From: a virus
IMG/VR virus record: IMGVR_UViG_3300046011_003454
Span: 1 to 32,899 of that record
DNA length: 32,899 bases
Direction: 5' to 3' (one strand)
Shown here piece by piece: positions 6,418 through 12,353 of the stretch; the first letter of the stretch is position 1; the number at the start of each line of letters is the position of its first letter. Both the position numbers and the translations under genes were made by a program. The notes below the pieces were generated by a model. The model had not been told where the DNA came from. It was given only the letters and a program-made list of their open reading frames with translations, and made no database searches.

Positions 6418-6776
6418 TTAGACAAAACCACAAGGTTTTTGAATTTTTGAAATATACTACCCGGGGTGTTTTATTTCAAATGATCGCAATGATTTAGGGG
6501 GTAGGGGGTGTGGAAAAGGGGGTAAGTGTTTGGGAAAATTGGGAGATTGGTTGTGGGGAATGCGGGAGTGGGGAATTGTTTGAGGGGAATAATATGTATA
6601 CATAGACGGTGAGGCTCGACGCGAAAAGGGGGGGTCCCCGTGGCGGGGGGTGTTCCCATTTCGTTCCCTTTTCGTTCCCGTTCCGTCCGAGCGATGCAAC
6701 CCTAGATAGCGCCTACACTGGCAAGCCCTTGATATTGCACGCTGTTTTAATTGACACTTAAAGCAGCGGCAATGCC
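6418..6776. other. Noncoding block with G-rich plus strand, G-quadruplex motif and short repeats
   Basis: There is no convincing gene. The plus strand is strikingly G/T-rich: runs G5-TA-G5, then G5 and G3 within 6497-6534 match a four-tract quadruplex pattern. More GGGG tracts follow to ~6590. A G7-T-C4 ... G6 segment (6628-6650) can form a CCCC/GGGG hairpin. Tandem TTTCGTTCCC copies lie at 6659-6668 and 6670-6679, followed by GTTCCG. The block lies just downstream of the small terminase gene. Candidate uses are a packaging-initiation or replication site. No -35/-10 pair stood out. Confidence 0.6.
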
Positions 6777-7304
6777 TTATGCGCTCTTAAGTCTTTGTAA
6801 TCTTTCAATCAATTCCTTTTCGATTGATTGTGAGTCGCTCGAAATATTCTCGATCTTCACCTGCTCAGTGAGCATCCCAGCCGCTTTTGCACCCAGAGAT
6901 AGCAGATTTGCCTTCACTGCTGGCGGCGTATCCGGCGCGTCAATCATCGCCCAGAGGTTGCGCCATACCCTGTCCGAATACTTTTCCCTCTGTCTGTCCG
7001 TGAACATGCTATTCCTACGCTTGTTTTCCTCAATCAGGGATTGCACCCTAGAGGAAATCGCAGGGTTTGTGGCCAGCTTGCTTGCCTCTGTATGGATTGA
7101 GGCGTCCTTCATGCCACTAGCGTCATATGCGGACCGATAAGCATCGGCGTTGCTGAGTCCGCTAGCCAATGCCTGCGCGAACGCTTCCTGTTTTACAGTG
7201 AGCCCGCTTGGCGTCTTGCCGCTTCTCTTTCCCTGTAGGGTGCTTTCCTTCCCCTCACTGGCCACTAGCACTAGCTTCGGTCTGTTGTCTGTTTCGTCTT
7301 TCAT
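6777..7304 (-). CDS. terS: Terminase small subunit
   Basis: The 175-residue protein recognises phage DNA and hands it to the large terminase. It shows the Terminase_2-type N-terminal helix-turn-helix pattern: LTVKQEAFAQALASGLSNAD, then AYRSAYDASGM and EASKLATNPAISSRVQSLI. The C-terminal half is helical (VKANLLSLGAKAAGML), probably for oligomerisation. The first ~30 residues are a loose linker. It is separated from terL by about 5 kb of other genes, which is unusual. It is the first gene of the minus-strand packaging block. Confidence 0.88.
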   Translation of the reverse strand: MKDETDNRPKLVLVASEGKESTLQGKRSGKTPSGLTVKQEAFAQALASGLSNADAYRSAYDASGMKDASIHTEASKLATNPAISSRVQSLIEENKRRNSMFTDRQREKYSDRVWRNLWAMIDAPDTPPAVKANLLSLGAKAAGMLTEQVKIENISSDSQSIEKELIERLQRLKSA

Positions 7305-7491
7305 GTGCCGTCATCCGCTCAAACGCCGCTTGGGCTTTCCGGGGTTTCAAAATTTCCCTTGCCCATATTTTAGCACTATTTCCCGCCATCACCCTAGTTA
7401 TGCGCTGAGTGCATAACAGCCATGCTCAATTGTGTGTTGTTTTAATTTCCGGGCATGATACCTAGGACGCGTCAACACAAGGAAAAGCGAT
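7305..7491. promoter_or_regulatory. Divergent control region between terS and the plus-strand small-gene block
   Basis: The region holds the first copy of a recurring element (7316-7354), a perfect inverted repeat GTTATGC-7 nt-GCATAAC (7397-7417), and a minus-strand extended -10 candidate TGCTAAAAT (7367-7375). On the plus strand, TTGTTTTAATTTCC (from 7437) matches the promoter region before 9333. The inverted repeat lies between the two candidate promoters, as an operator for a dimeric repressor would. Confidence 0.45.
7316..7354 (+). repeat. Recurring intergenic element, copy 1 of 3
   Basis: It begins CGCTCAAACGCCG and ends CCGGGGTTTCAAAATT. It shares this frame with copies at 9201-9236 and 10979-11015. 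All three lie upstream of a plus-strand promoter and contain a small GCC...GGC stem. Confidence 0.6.
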
Positions 7492-7674
7492 ATGAAAACA
7501 TATAACCTCAAAATGTTCTTCCATGTTCAATCTAGGGCGGCGACCCGATCGCAATGGAGGACGCTCAAAGCATTCCCGTCCTATGATGACGCAGTTAATT
7601 TCGCAAAATCCTTAGATGAGGATGGCCTAGAGCCGAATGGCAAAACGCTTAGAATTCAGCCAATAGCACAATAA
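7492..7674 (+). CDS. Hypothetical protein, 60 residues
   Basis: It starts MKTYNLKMFFHVQSRAA and ends GKTLRIQPIAQ. AAGGAAAA sits eight bases before the ATG. It is soluble and mixed α/β by composition (SYDDAVNFAKSLDEDG looks like one helix). No domain is recognised. It is the first gene of the plus-strand small-gene block. Confidence 0.65.
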   Translation: MKTYNLKMFFHVQSRAATRSQWRTLKAFPSYDDAVNFAKSLDEDGLEPNGKTLRIQPIAQ

Positions 7675-7739
7675 CTTGCGCTTAACAGGCGGGGCCAATG
7701 GCCCCGCTCATTAAACGCAACGCAACCAAAAGGTGTAAC

Positions 7740-8465
7740 ATGTCAATAATCTATTCCGGCCCGTCACTGATAGACGGACAACCAATAGTTGCAATTGCCA
7801 TCGGCAAGTCTGGCAATTCAAAGACTGGCAACATGGTACAGACCTATATCATTCGTTCCGACATTCATCCGTTGGAAGCCTCAAAGACTGGCGCTGATTA
7901 TTCTATTTGTGGCAATTGCCCGCATCGCGGCAACGTCACGACCGACCCGGCCCGCAAGCAAGCTGAAAAGCGATCCTGCTATGTAAACCTAGGGCAGGGT
8001 CCAACTATCGTTTACAAGGCATTGCAACGTGGCGTATATAAATCCGTAACAGGGCACGACGCCATTGCCGCAATCGGCGCGGGTCGCATGGTGAGGCTTG
8101 GCACATATGGCGATCCTGCCGCCGTACCTAGCTACATATGGGAAAGCTTAATCTCGCGGGCTTCTGGCCATACCGCCTACACTCACCAATCCGGCGTTGC
8201 ATCGGCGCAAGCCCGGCCTGAGTTTATGATGATATCCGCCGATAACAGGGCGCAAGCCGAATATGCTTGGCAATTCGGGCAACGGACTTTTCGCGTCATC
8301 AAGTCGGTGGATGAGATAGTGCGCGGCGCTGAAATCATCTGCCCTGCAAGTAAAGAGGCGGGCTTCAAGACAACATGCATGAAATGCGGGCTTTGCGGTG
8401 GCTCATCCGTCAAGGCCAAGTCTATCGCAATCGTAGATCATGGGCCGCAACGCAAGCGGGCTTAA
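7740..8465 (+). CDS. Conserved Cys-rich phage protein of unknown function
   Basis: The 241-residue protein belongs to a family I recognise as common in phages (opening MSIIYSGPSLIDGQPI, then GKSGNSKTGNMVQTYI). Two cysteine groups stand out. The first is SICGNCPHRG followed by RSCYVNLGQGPT. The second is a C-terminal EIICPASKEAGFKTTCMKCG, LCGG. The order CxxC...C...C...CxxCxxC could hold zinc or an iron-sulfur cluster. The conserved core includes AAIGAGRMVRLGTYGDPAAV and SGHTAYTHQ. I chose ATG at 7740 (AAAGGTG upstream) over an earlier in-frame start. The family's function is not known to me. Confidence 0.85.
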   Translation: MSIIYSGPSLIDGQPIVAIAIGKSGNSKTGNMVQTYIIRSDIHPLEASKTGADYSICGNCPHRGNVTTDPARKQAEKRSCYVNLGQGPTIVYKALQRGVYKSVTGHDAIAAIGAGRMVRLGTYGDPAAVPSYIWESLISRASGHTAYTHQSGVASAQARPEFMMISADNRAQAEYAWQFGQRTFRVIKSVDEIVRGAEIICPASKEAGFKTTCMKCGLCGGSSVKAKSIAIVDHGPQRKRA

Positions 8466-8482
8466 CAGGAAAGGGAAACCCA

Positions 8483-8695
8483 ATGGAAAACGCAAATCAT
8501 ACGCTGGAATTTAAGAAAGTCACCACATACACACGCGCACAAGTGAAGGATGCACTGGCAACATGGGGTGTTCCATACGATCCACCCAAATCAGGCAAAT
8601 CACTGCTCGTAGCAATGCCCGGTAAAATCGCAATCCGCATCACAAAACACAAGGGTGACAAGTCATTCGTCATGGAAATGGCGATAGCAGAATAA
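8483..8695 (+). CDS. Hypothetical protein, 70 residues
   Basis: It reads MENANHTLEFKKVTTYTRAQ, then VKDALATWGVPYDPPKSG, and ends SFVMEMAIAE. The leader AACAGGAAAGGGAAACCCA directly before the ATG recurs almost unchanged before the gene at 8788. A small α/β domain is likely. Function is unknown. Confidence 0.65.
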   Translation: MENANHTLEFKKVTTYTRAQVKDALATWGVPYDPPKSGKSLLVAMPGKIAIRITKHKGDKSFVMEMAIAE

Positions 8696-8768
8696 GCAAA
8701 CACACGACAAGGTGCGACAATCCGTCACATGGAATTGACTGACAATTAATGCAACACTGGACACGTTC

Positions 8769-8790
8769 AACAGGAAAGGGAAATCCAATG
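8769..8790 (+). repeat. Duplicated translation leader
   Basis: The bases before the ATG at 8788 (AACAGGAAAGGGAAATCCA) repeat those before the ATG at 8483, with one change. This suggests duplication of a leader or a shared post-transcriptional control. Confidence 0.6.
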
Positions 8791-9198
8791 TCAGAATATA
8801 AAACACTGCGCGAAAAGATCAGTGCCGAAAAGGCAGAACGCGAGGCACGCTATACCTTGTTCACCGAAATATTCGCGGTCGCATGGGAGAAGGGACGCGA
8901 TGCAGCCAGAGATTGCAGGCCGAAGCCCATGATCGTAACCAATGATCGCGGCGATTGGCTGGACTATGTGGATGATGGCGTTTGCGGCTTCGGCTGGGTA
9001 AATGTGCCGGGAAATACCAGCTTCGGCAAGTGGTTAAAGAAAACTGGGCGGGCTCGGCCAGACTATCCAACCGGCTTGTCTATTTGGATTAGCGACTATG
9101 GCCAGTCCTATGAACGCAAGGCAGCCCATGCATCTGCTATGGCCTCTCATCTACAGGCTAATGGGATCGCTTGTAGGGCTGGGTCACGATTGGATTGA
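8788..9198 (+). CDS. Hypothetical protein, 136 residues
   Basis: The product starts MSEYKTLREKISAEKAEREA with a charged helix, then a Trp/Gly-rich domain (DRGDWLDYVDDGVCGFGWVN and WLKKTGRARPDYPTGLSIWI). It ends in an alanine-rich helix. I chose the ATG at 8788 with AGGAAAGGG upstream. No motif is recognised. The next plus-strand gene is 134 bases away behind a new control region, so this gene ends its operon. Confidence 0.65.
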   Translation: MSEYKTLREKISAEKAEREARYTLFTEIFAVAWEKGRDAARDCRPKPMIVTNDRGDWLDYVDDGVCGFGWVNVPGNTSFGKWLKKTGRARPDYPTGLSIWISDYGQSYERKAAHASAMASHLQANGIACRAGSRLD

Positions 9199-9200
9199 CC

Positions 9201-9236
9201 CTCAAACGCCGGGCGGCTTGTCGGGGTTTTGAAATT
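9201..9236 (+). repeat. Recurring intergenic element, copy 2 of 3
   Basis: It begins CTCAAACGCCGGGCGGC and ends GTCGGGGTTTTGAAATT. It starts two bases after the preceding stop codon. GCCG-GG-CGGC can form a small stem. AGCCATGCAACAAA follows twice in direct repeat (from 9236 and from 9258). Confidence 0.6.
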
Positions 9237-9277
9237 AGCCATGCAACAAACGCATAGCAGCCATGCAACAAAAGATG

Positions 9278-9305
9278 TTGATTTAATTTCCGCCTGTGGT
9301 AATGT
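9278..9305 (+). promoter_or_regulatory. Candidate promoter for the gene at 9333
   Basis: TTGATT (9278-9283) and TAATGT (9300-9305) are separated by 16 bases. TTGATTTAATTTCC here matches TTGTTTTAATTTCC before the gene at 7492, and CGTCAACA follows in both leaders. Confidence 0.5.
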
Positions 9306-9332
9306 GAACACGTCAACAAAAAGGAGACTGCA

Positions 9333-9551
9333 ATGTCAAACTACAAAAAAGTAAGGCACGACCGCAAGTTCAGGCTGTTCCATGAGGGACGGGACTGGAT
9401 TGTTGACCTCGCCGAATGGAGGGATGAAACCAACGGCAAGGGAGAGCTTCGAGCCTACAGGATAGACGGCGACATAACCACGCCACTCTTGGTTGAGGCA
9501 CTAGACCTTGAGGCGCAAGCGCGTGGCTTGCAATGGTCTATGGATAAATAA
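9333..9551 (+). CDS. Hypothetical protein, 72 residues
   Basis: It starts MSNYKKVRHDRKFRLFHEGR and ends EAQARGLQWSMDK. AAAAGGAG lies seven bases upstream of the ATG. It is small and soluble with a C-terminal helix. Its stop is immediately followed by a ParB-site-like palindrome. No domain is recognised. Confidence 0.65.
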   Translation: MSNYKKVRHDRKFRLFHEGRDWIVDLAEWRDETNGKGELRAYRIDGDITTPLLVEALDLEAQARGLQWSMDK

Positions 9552-9565
9552 TTTCACGTGAAACA
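9550..9565. promoter_or_regulatory. parS-like palindrome
   Basis: The 16 bases match the bacterial centromere consensus TGTTTCACGTGAAACA at 14 positions, including the full 12-base palindrome TTTCACGTGAAA. The two mismatches are the first two bases. No parA or parB gene is visible in the window. Confidence 0.6.
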
Positions 9566-9566
9566 C

Positions 9567-9594
9567 CCCTGCATCCGAACAACCGGGTGCAGGG
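9567..9594 (+). other. Strong intergenic hairpin
   Basis: CCCTGCATCC pairs with GGGTGCAGGG (ten pairs, one G-T) across an 8-base loop. No T-tract follows, so it is not a standard terminator. It sits right after the parS-like site and before the ribosome binding site of the next gene. It could act in mRNA stability or translation. Confidence 0.6.
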
Positions 9595-9620
9595 ACACCA
9601 CAACCTAAAGGAGAAACAAC

Positions 9621-9848
9621 ATGAACCGCATTCTCATCTACATGGACGGTGGCGTCATCCAAGGCATTGCCGCAGGTCAGCCCGTCGAAATTTACATAGC
9701 TGACTATGACATCGACGGTGTAGACTCTGACCACCCACACTTGACCGAATTCGGCGGCAACGAATGCCTGTTGTTTGAGTTTGAGCCCGGAATCAACCGA
9801 AACGCGACCAGCCGCGCAGCGGAAATCGTTAACAAGAGGAGAGCCTAA
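9621..9848 (+). CDS. Conserved phage hypothetical protein, 75 residues
   Basis: It starts MNRILIYMDGGVIQGIAAGQ. The block VEIYIADYDIDGVDSDH is reminiscent of a recurring small phage family with a V-x-DYDxDG core. AAAGGAGA lies upstream of the ATG. It overlaps nothing, but the next ATG follows by one base after its stop. Function is unknown. Confidence 0.7.
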   Translation: MNRILIYMDGGVIQGIAAGQPVEIYIADYDIDGVDSDHPHLTEFGGNECLLFEFEPGINRNATSRAAEIVNKRRA

Positions 9849-9849
9849 C

Positions 9850-10065
9850 ATGACACCCCGCGAATACTGGACCGCATGTCGTTTGCATGACTGGTTCTAT
9901 ATGATGTCGGAAGCCAGCACCCCCTATTGGAACGGACTGCACCGCGAACAGGAATTGCAGAAAATCGCGGCAACCGACCCGGCTCTGGCCGACATATTCG
10001 ATGCTTGGCAGGCTCACAAATTCGAGTCCGGCCCCGTGCCACCTGAACCCAAACTGGAGGACTGA
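9850..10065 (+). CDS. Hypothetical protein, 71 residues
   Basis: It reads MTPREYWTACRLHDWFYMMS and is Trp-rich at the N-terminus, with a helical middle (EQELQKIAATDPALADIFDA). AGAGGAGA precedes the ATG. No domain is recognised. It is the second of six closely packed genes. Confidence 0.65.
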   Translation: MTPREYWTACRLHDWFYMMSEASTPYWNGLHREQELQKIAATDPALADIFDAWQAHKFESGPVPPEPKLED

Positions 10066-10066
10066 C

Positions 10067-10300
10067 ATGGAATACAAGCTGACCGTCACGCGAACCGTGA
10101 CAATGATGAATACAATATCAATCGAGGGTGACAGCCCGGATGATGCAATCGCACGTTTCCAACACCAATTGGAGAACAGAGAATGCTCCGCTGTTGAGGA
10201 TGAGGAAAGCTGGGGCGAGTCGTACTACTATCAAGTCGTCAAGGCTGGTCCCTATTGTGGGGAATACAGTGTCTTGAGCGCAGAACCTTATGAGGACTGA
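10067..10300 (+). CDS. Hypothetical acidic protein, 77 residues
   Basis: It starts MEYKLTVTRTVTMMNTISIE and has a DSPDDAIARF helix typical of small phage β-α proteins. The tail is acidic (SAEPYED). GGAGGACTGAC before the ATG recurs as GAGGACTGAC before the next gene. Both genes begin MEYK, which suggests a local duplication of the 5' end. Confidence 0.65.
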   Translation: MEYKLTVTRTVTMMNTISIEGDSPDDAIARFQHQLENRECSAVEDEESWGESYYYQVVKAGPYCGEYSVLSAEPYED

Positions 10301-10301
10301 C

Positions 10302-10562
10302 ATGGAATATAAATTCTTCTCCGACCCCGGCCACGGATGGCTCAGGGTGGATCTACAGAGCGTTTTTAGCGTAGGGCTATCCCGGTCCGACTTCTCCCGG
10401 TTTTCTTACCAGCAGGGCCTATGGCTCTATTTAGAAGAGGATCGAGACGCCAGCCTGTTCGTGAAGGCCTACATGGACAAACACAACCATCCGCCCCCGG
10501 TCAAGGAACACCACACCGAGGGACGTTCCGTCATCCGTAACTACGAAAGGATAGCAGCATGA
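10302..10562 (+). CDS. Conserved phage hypothetical protein (PGHGWL family)
   Basis: The 86-residue product contains FFSDPGHGWLRVDL and SRFSYQQGLWLYLEEDRDAS. I recognise this pattern (DPGHGWL...SYxxGxxxYLEEDxD) as widespread in phages and without known function. It starts at the ATG in GAGGACTGACATG. It overlaps the next gene by four bases (ATGA). Confidence 0.75.
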   Translation: MEYKFFSDPGHGWLRVDLQSVFSVGLSRSDFSRFSYQQGLWLYLEEDRDASLFVKAYMDKHNHPPPVKEHHTEGRSVIRNYERIAA

Positions 10563-10846
10563 CCAATACCCCCGATCCAATCGAAACGGTGATCTACGAA
10601 AGCCAGAATCCAATTGTGCCGGAAAGAAAGTTCTGTGCCTTTCTGGTAAGGGAAGTTGACGAGATCAAGGACAGAAAAAGAACAGGCGCAAAGGTCAAGG
10701 ATCAACTTCCGATGGTGTTTTGGTCTGACACCCATGAGGGTGCTGAGACAAAGGCCGTGACATGGTGGGAGACTGAGAGGACAAAGGAACGGAACAAGAC
10801 AGAACGCGGCAGGACCGTAGGACTGTCAAGGCGGAGGCACAACTAA
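10559..10846 (+). CDS. Hypothetical basic protein, 95 residues
   Basis: It starts MTNTPDPIETVIYESQNPIV in an ATGA overlap. Its C-terminal third is very charged (TERTKERNKTERGRTVGLSR). The middle has QLPMVFWSDTHEGAETKA. No domain is recognised. The stop overlaps the ATG of a tiny membrane-peptide gene (TAATG). Confidence 0.65.
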   Translation: MTNTPDPIETVIYESQNPIVPERKFCAFLVREVDEIKDRKRTGAKVKDQLPMVFWSDTHEGAETKAVTWWETERTKERNKTERGRTVGLSRRRHN

Positions 10847-10926
10847 TGGACGCCCTCATGTTCTTTGGTGTGTTCGGCACCATCATCGGCGCACTGGTCC
10901 TGTTCGTGGATGATCCATATGCTTAG
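10846..10926 (+). CDS. 26-residue membrane micropeptide
   Basis: It reads MDALMFFGVFGTIIGALVLF then VDDPYA: one hydrophobic segment with a short acidic tail. The ATG overlaps the upstream TAA (TAATG), and GGAGG lies ten bases upstream. The overlap and ribosome binding site support translation. It is too small for any family call. Confidence 0.5.
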   Translation: MDALMFFGVFGTIIGALVLFVDDPYA

Positions 10927-10927
10927 T

Positions 10928-10975
10928 ATGATTCTCATAGCGGTGTTTGTTGCTATGTGGGTTTACAGCGAGTGA
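10928..10975 (+). CDS. 15-residue hydrophobic micropeptide
   Basis: It reads MILIAVFVAMWVYSE and starts one base after the preceding stop. It is entirely hydrophobic apart from its end. Translation would rely on coupling, as no separate ribosome binding site is seen. It may be chance or the remnant of a larger membrane protein. Confidence 0.3.
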   Translation: MILIAVFVAMWVYSE

Positions 10976-10978
10976 TCC

Positions 10979-11015
10979 GCTCAGACGCCGCTGGGCTGTC
11001 GGGGTTTTGAAATTA
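10979..11015 (+). repeat. Recurring intergenic element, copy 3 of 3
   Basis: It begins CGCTCAGACGCCGCTGGGC and ends GTCGGGGTTTTGAAATTA. It starts four bases after a stop codon, as copy 2 does, and precedes a promoter. Confidence 0.6.
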
Positions 11016-11027
11016 TTCACGCTATGT

Positions 11028-11060
11028 TCCAATTCTGCGACAATTTGTCGCGGAATTGGA
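11028..11060. promoter_or_regulatory. 33-bp palindrome beside a promoter
   Basis: Arm TCCAATTCTGCGACAA is mirrored by TTGTCGCGGAATTGGA around one T; only one of 16 pairs is imperfect. It ends two bases before a -35 box, so it is well placed as an operator or activator site. No T-tract follows that would make it a terminator. Confidence 0.65.
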
Positions 11061-11062
11061 GG

Positions 11063-11091
11063 TTGACACAAGGACTCAATACGCTGACAAT
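11063..11091 (+). promoter_or_regulatory. Sigma-70 promoter for the gene at 11146
   Basis: A perfect TTGACA (11063-11068) and GACAAT (11086-11091) are spaced by 17 bases. The start site would fall about 45-50 bases before the ATG. Confidence 0.65.
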
Positions 11092-11102
11092 TAAATTGTC
11101 AG
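11084..11102. promoter_or_regulatory. Perfect 19-bp palindrome over the -10 box
   Basis: CTGACAATTAAATTGTCAG is a perfect inverted repeat (nine-base arms, one central A) that covers the -10 hexamer. A repressor dimer bound here would block RNA polymerase. Confidence 0.65.
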
Positions 11103-11145
11103 TGAAAACACTGACTTGCTGATTGAAAACCAAAGGAGAAGACAA

Positions 11146-11346
11146 ATGTTTTATGTCGTGACAAGCGGCCACCCAGTCAACATGCGCCATGCAGCTTATG
11201 CTGACATTGAAGGGGCAAAAGAATATGCGAAGGGATTGGCCCTGACCCTTCACAAAAACTATGACATAATCAAAATGGAAATCAAAATGAAAGAAGATCT
11301 TTGCTTCTTGGTTCAGACCACGGTCTGGTCAACATTGATGCAATGA
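11146..11346 (+). CDS. Hypothetical protein, 66 residues
   Basis: It starts MFYVVTSGHPVNMRHAAYAD and continues with one helix (DIEGAKEYAKGLALTL) and a strand-rich end. AAAGGAGA lies upstream of the ATG at 11146. It is the only gene behind the best promoter of this block and is followed by two strong terminators. That isolates it as a separately regulated unit. Function is unknown. Confidence 0.7.
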   Translation: MFYVVTSGHPVNMRHAAYADIEGAKEYAKGLALTLHKNYDIIKMEIKMKEDLCFLVQTTVWSTLMQ

Positions 11347-11351
11347 GAAAA

Positions 11352-11380
11352 GAAATGGGACCGCCAAGCGGTCCCATTTC
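11352..11380. terminator. Bidirectional hairpin terminator 1
   Basis: GAAATGGGACCGC pairs perfectly with GCGGTCCCATTTC (13 bp) across CAA. It lies between convergent genes ending at 11346 (plus) and 11486 (minus). Confidence 0.8.
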
Positions 11381-11391
11381 TATACAAAATG

Positions 11392-11421
11392 AAAGGCCGG
11401 GATGGGGCGTCCCGGCCTTTT
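11392..11421. terminator. Bidirectional hairpin terminator 2
   Basis: AAAGGCCGGGA pairs with TCCCGGCCTTT (11 bp) across a 7-base loop, with T-rich flanks on both strands. Together with the hairpin at 11352 it insulates two convergent operons. Confidence 0.85.
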
Positions 11422-11485
11422 CTTGTCGTGAAGCCTTAGTCGTGTAGCAACGAAACGCCCTACCGCGCGGGCAGCGCCATCCGGC

Positions 11486-11788
11486 TTATGCCGAATCTCT
11501 TTTCTGTATCTCAGCGGCCAGAGCCATGTAGGCCACACCGTCAACATACGAATCTGAATGCCCCGGAGTTTCAACCAGCCGGGAAATCTTTAACCACGCC
11601 ATGCAAAGCGCGACCTCGTGCGCCCTAACCTCAACCCCGAGGATCTCGGCCCACCCCTTCGCAATCCTAGCGTGCATCTCAAACGCATCACCATAATCCC
11701 GCGCCCGATCACCGTCGATCAGATCACCAGCGGTCTTGAGGACGGCCTTTCGAATGCTTCCTATCATACAAGATTCGTCCTCAGTCAC
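11486..11788 (-). CDS. DUF6378-like phage protein
   Basis: The 100-residue product has the pattern DLIDGDRARDYGDAFEMHAR, then IAKGWAEILGVEV and VALCMAWLKISRLVE, then GHSDSYVDGVAYMAL. I recognise this as the recurring phage family with GDRxxxYG...KxxRL...D(S/T)xxDxxGY, annotated as DUF6378. It is an all-helical fold, somewhat like MazG-type helical bundles, without known function. I chose GTG at 11788, which overlaps the upstream stop (GTGACTGA). A TTG at 11812 and an ATG at 11767 are alternatives. Confidence 0.75.
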   Translation of the reverse strand: MTEDESCMIGSIRKAVLKTAGDLIDGDRARDYGDAFEMHARIAKGWAEILGVEVRAHEVALCMAWLKISRLVETPGHSDSYVDGVAYMALAAEIQKRDSA

Positions 11789-12098
11789 GCTCAATTTCCC
11801 TTCGATATTCAAGATGCCATACGATCATGGCAATATAACGAGCCACCTTCAGGACTACCGCCTCCATCATCCAAGGGCAAGCTAAATGTAATGCCTCGTG
11901 GATAATTGTTTCTAACCTCGCGCGGCCTTCTAAACGCGAATCAATCTCCAGCTTCGGCTGATCTGGCGGGGCTTCGGCTGGCTCTGTGTGCAACAACTGC
12001 GTAGCCATTCCATCGGCAGAGTGCCGCATCAGCGGCCTCTCGACGATGAGAGGCAGCTTGCGCAAGTCAACACTGCCATCTTTCCGAAACCCCGGCAT
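11781..12098 (-). CDS. Small HEXXH putative metallopeptidase
   Basis: The 105-residue protein contains RLETIIHEALHLACPWMMEA with an HEALH zinc-peptidase motif (about residues 67-71), followed by a helix VVLKVARYIAMIVWHLEY. I recognise short phage proteins of this type (ETIIHExxHxACPxL). The N-terminal half is a proline-rich linker (HTEPAEAPPDQPKLEID). Whether it cleaves protein is unproven. It overlaps the downstream DUF6378-like gene. Confidence 0.7.
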   Translation of the reverse strand: MPGFRKDGSVDLRKLPLIVERPLMRHSADGMATQLLHTEPAEAPPDQPKLEIDSRLEGRARLETIIHEALHLACPWMMEAVVLKVARYIAMIVWHLEYRREIERD

Positions 12099-12101
12099 TG
12101 A

Positions 12102-12353
12102 CTAGCTCTCTGTTCTGGACTTGCCATCGAGGAACACATTTAAACGATGCTGCACCCTAACAACATGATACAGCGTCTCCGAGACATCGCTCGTGCTGAC
12201 GCATTCATACGTGCTCGACCCCGTAGGACGGCCAATCAATATGAGATCCTCGTATCTACCCTTCGCAGCCTCAATAATCGAGTCGGCTGTGACTACGTTC
12301 TTCGGCTGATCCGGCAGATCTGTGCCGGGAAATTTAACGATGTTATCAGTCAT
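12102..12353 (-). CDS. Hypothetical protein, 83 residues
   Basis: It begins MTDNIVKFPGTDLPDQP and has SIIEAAKGRYEDLILIGRPT followed by a β-strand-rich end. GAGGGGGAACA directly precedes the ATG, which overlaps the upstream stop (ATGA). The MTDNIVKFP opening is common in small phage proteins. No domain is assigned. Confidence 0.65.
   Translation of the reverse strand: MTDNIVKFPGTDLPDQPKNVVTADSIIEAAKGRYEDLILIGRPTGSSTYECVSTSDVSETLYHVVRVQHRLNVFLDGKSRTES

Noticed and set aside
6457-6699. Minus-strand Pro/His-rich frame in the G-rich block
   Set aside because: Its composition comes directly from C-runs; there is no ribosome binding site or family resemblance.
7236-11400. Possible CRISPR array from repeated intergenic elements
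   Set aside because: Only three copies, kilobases apart and each before a promoter; no regular repeat-spacer unit and no cas operon.
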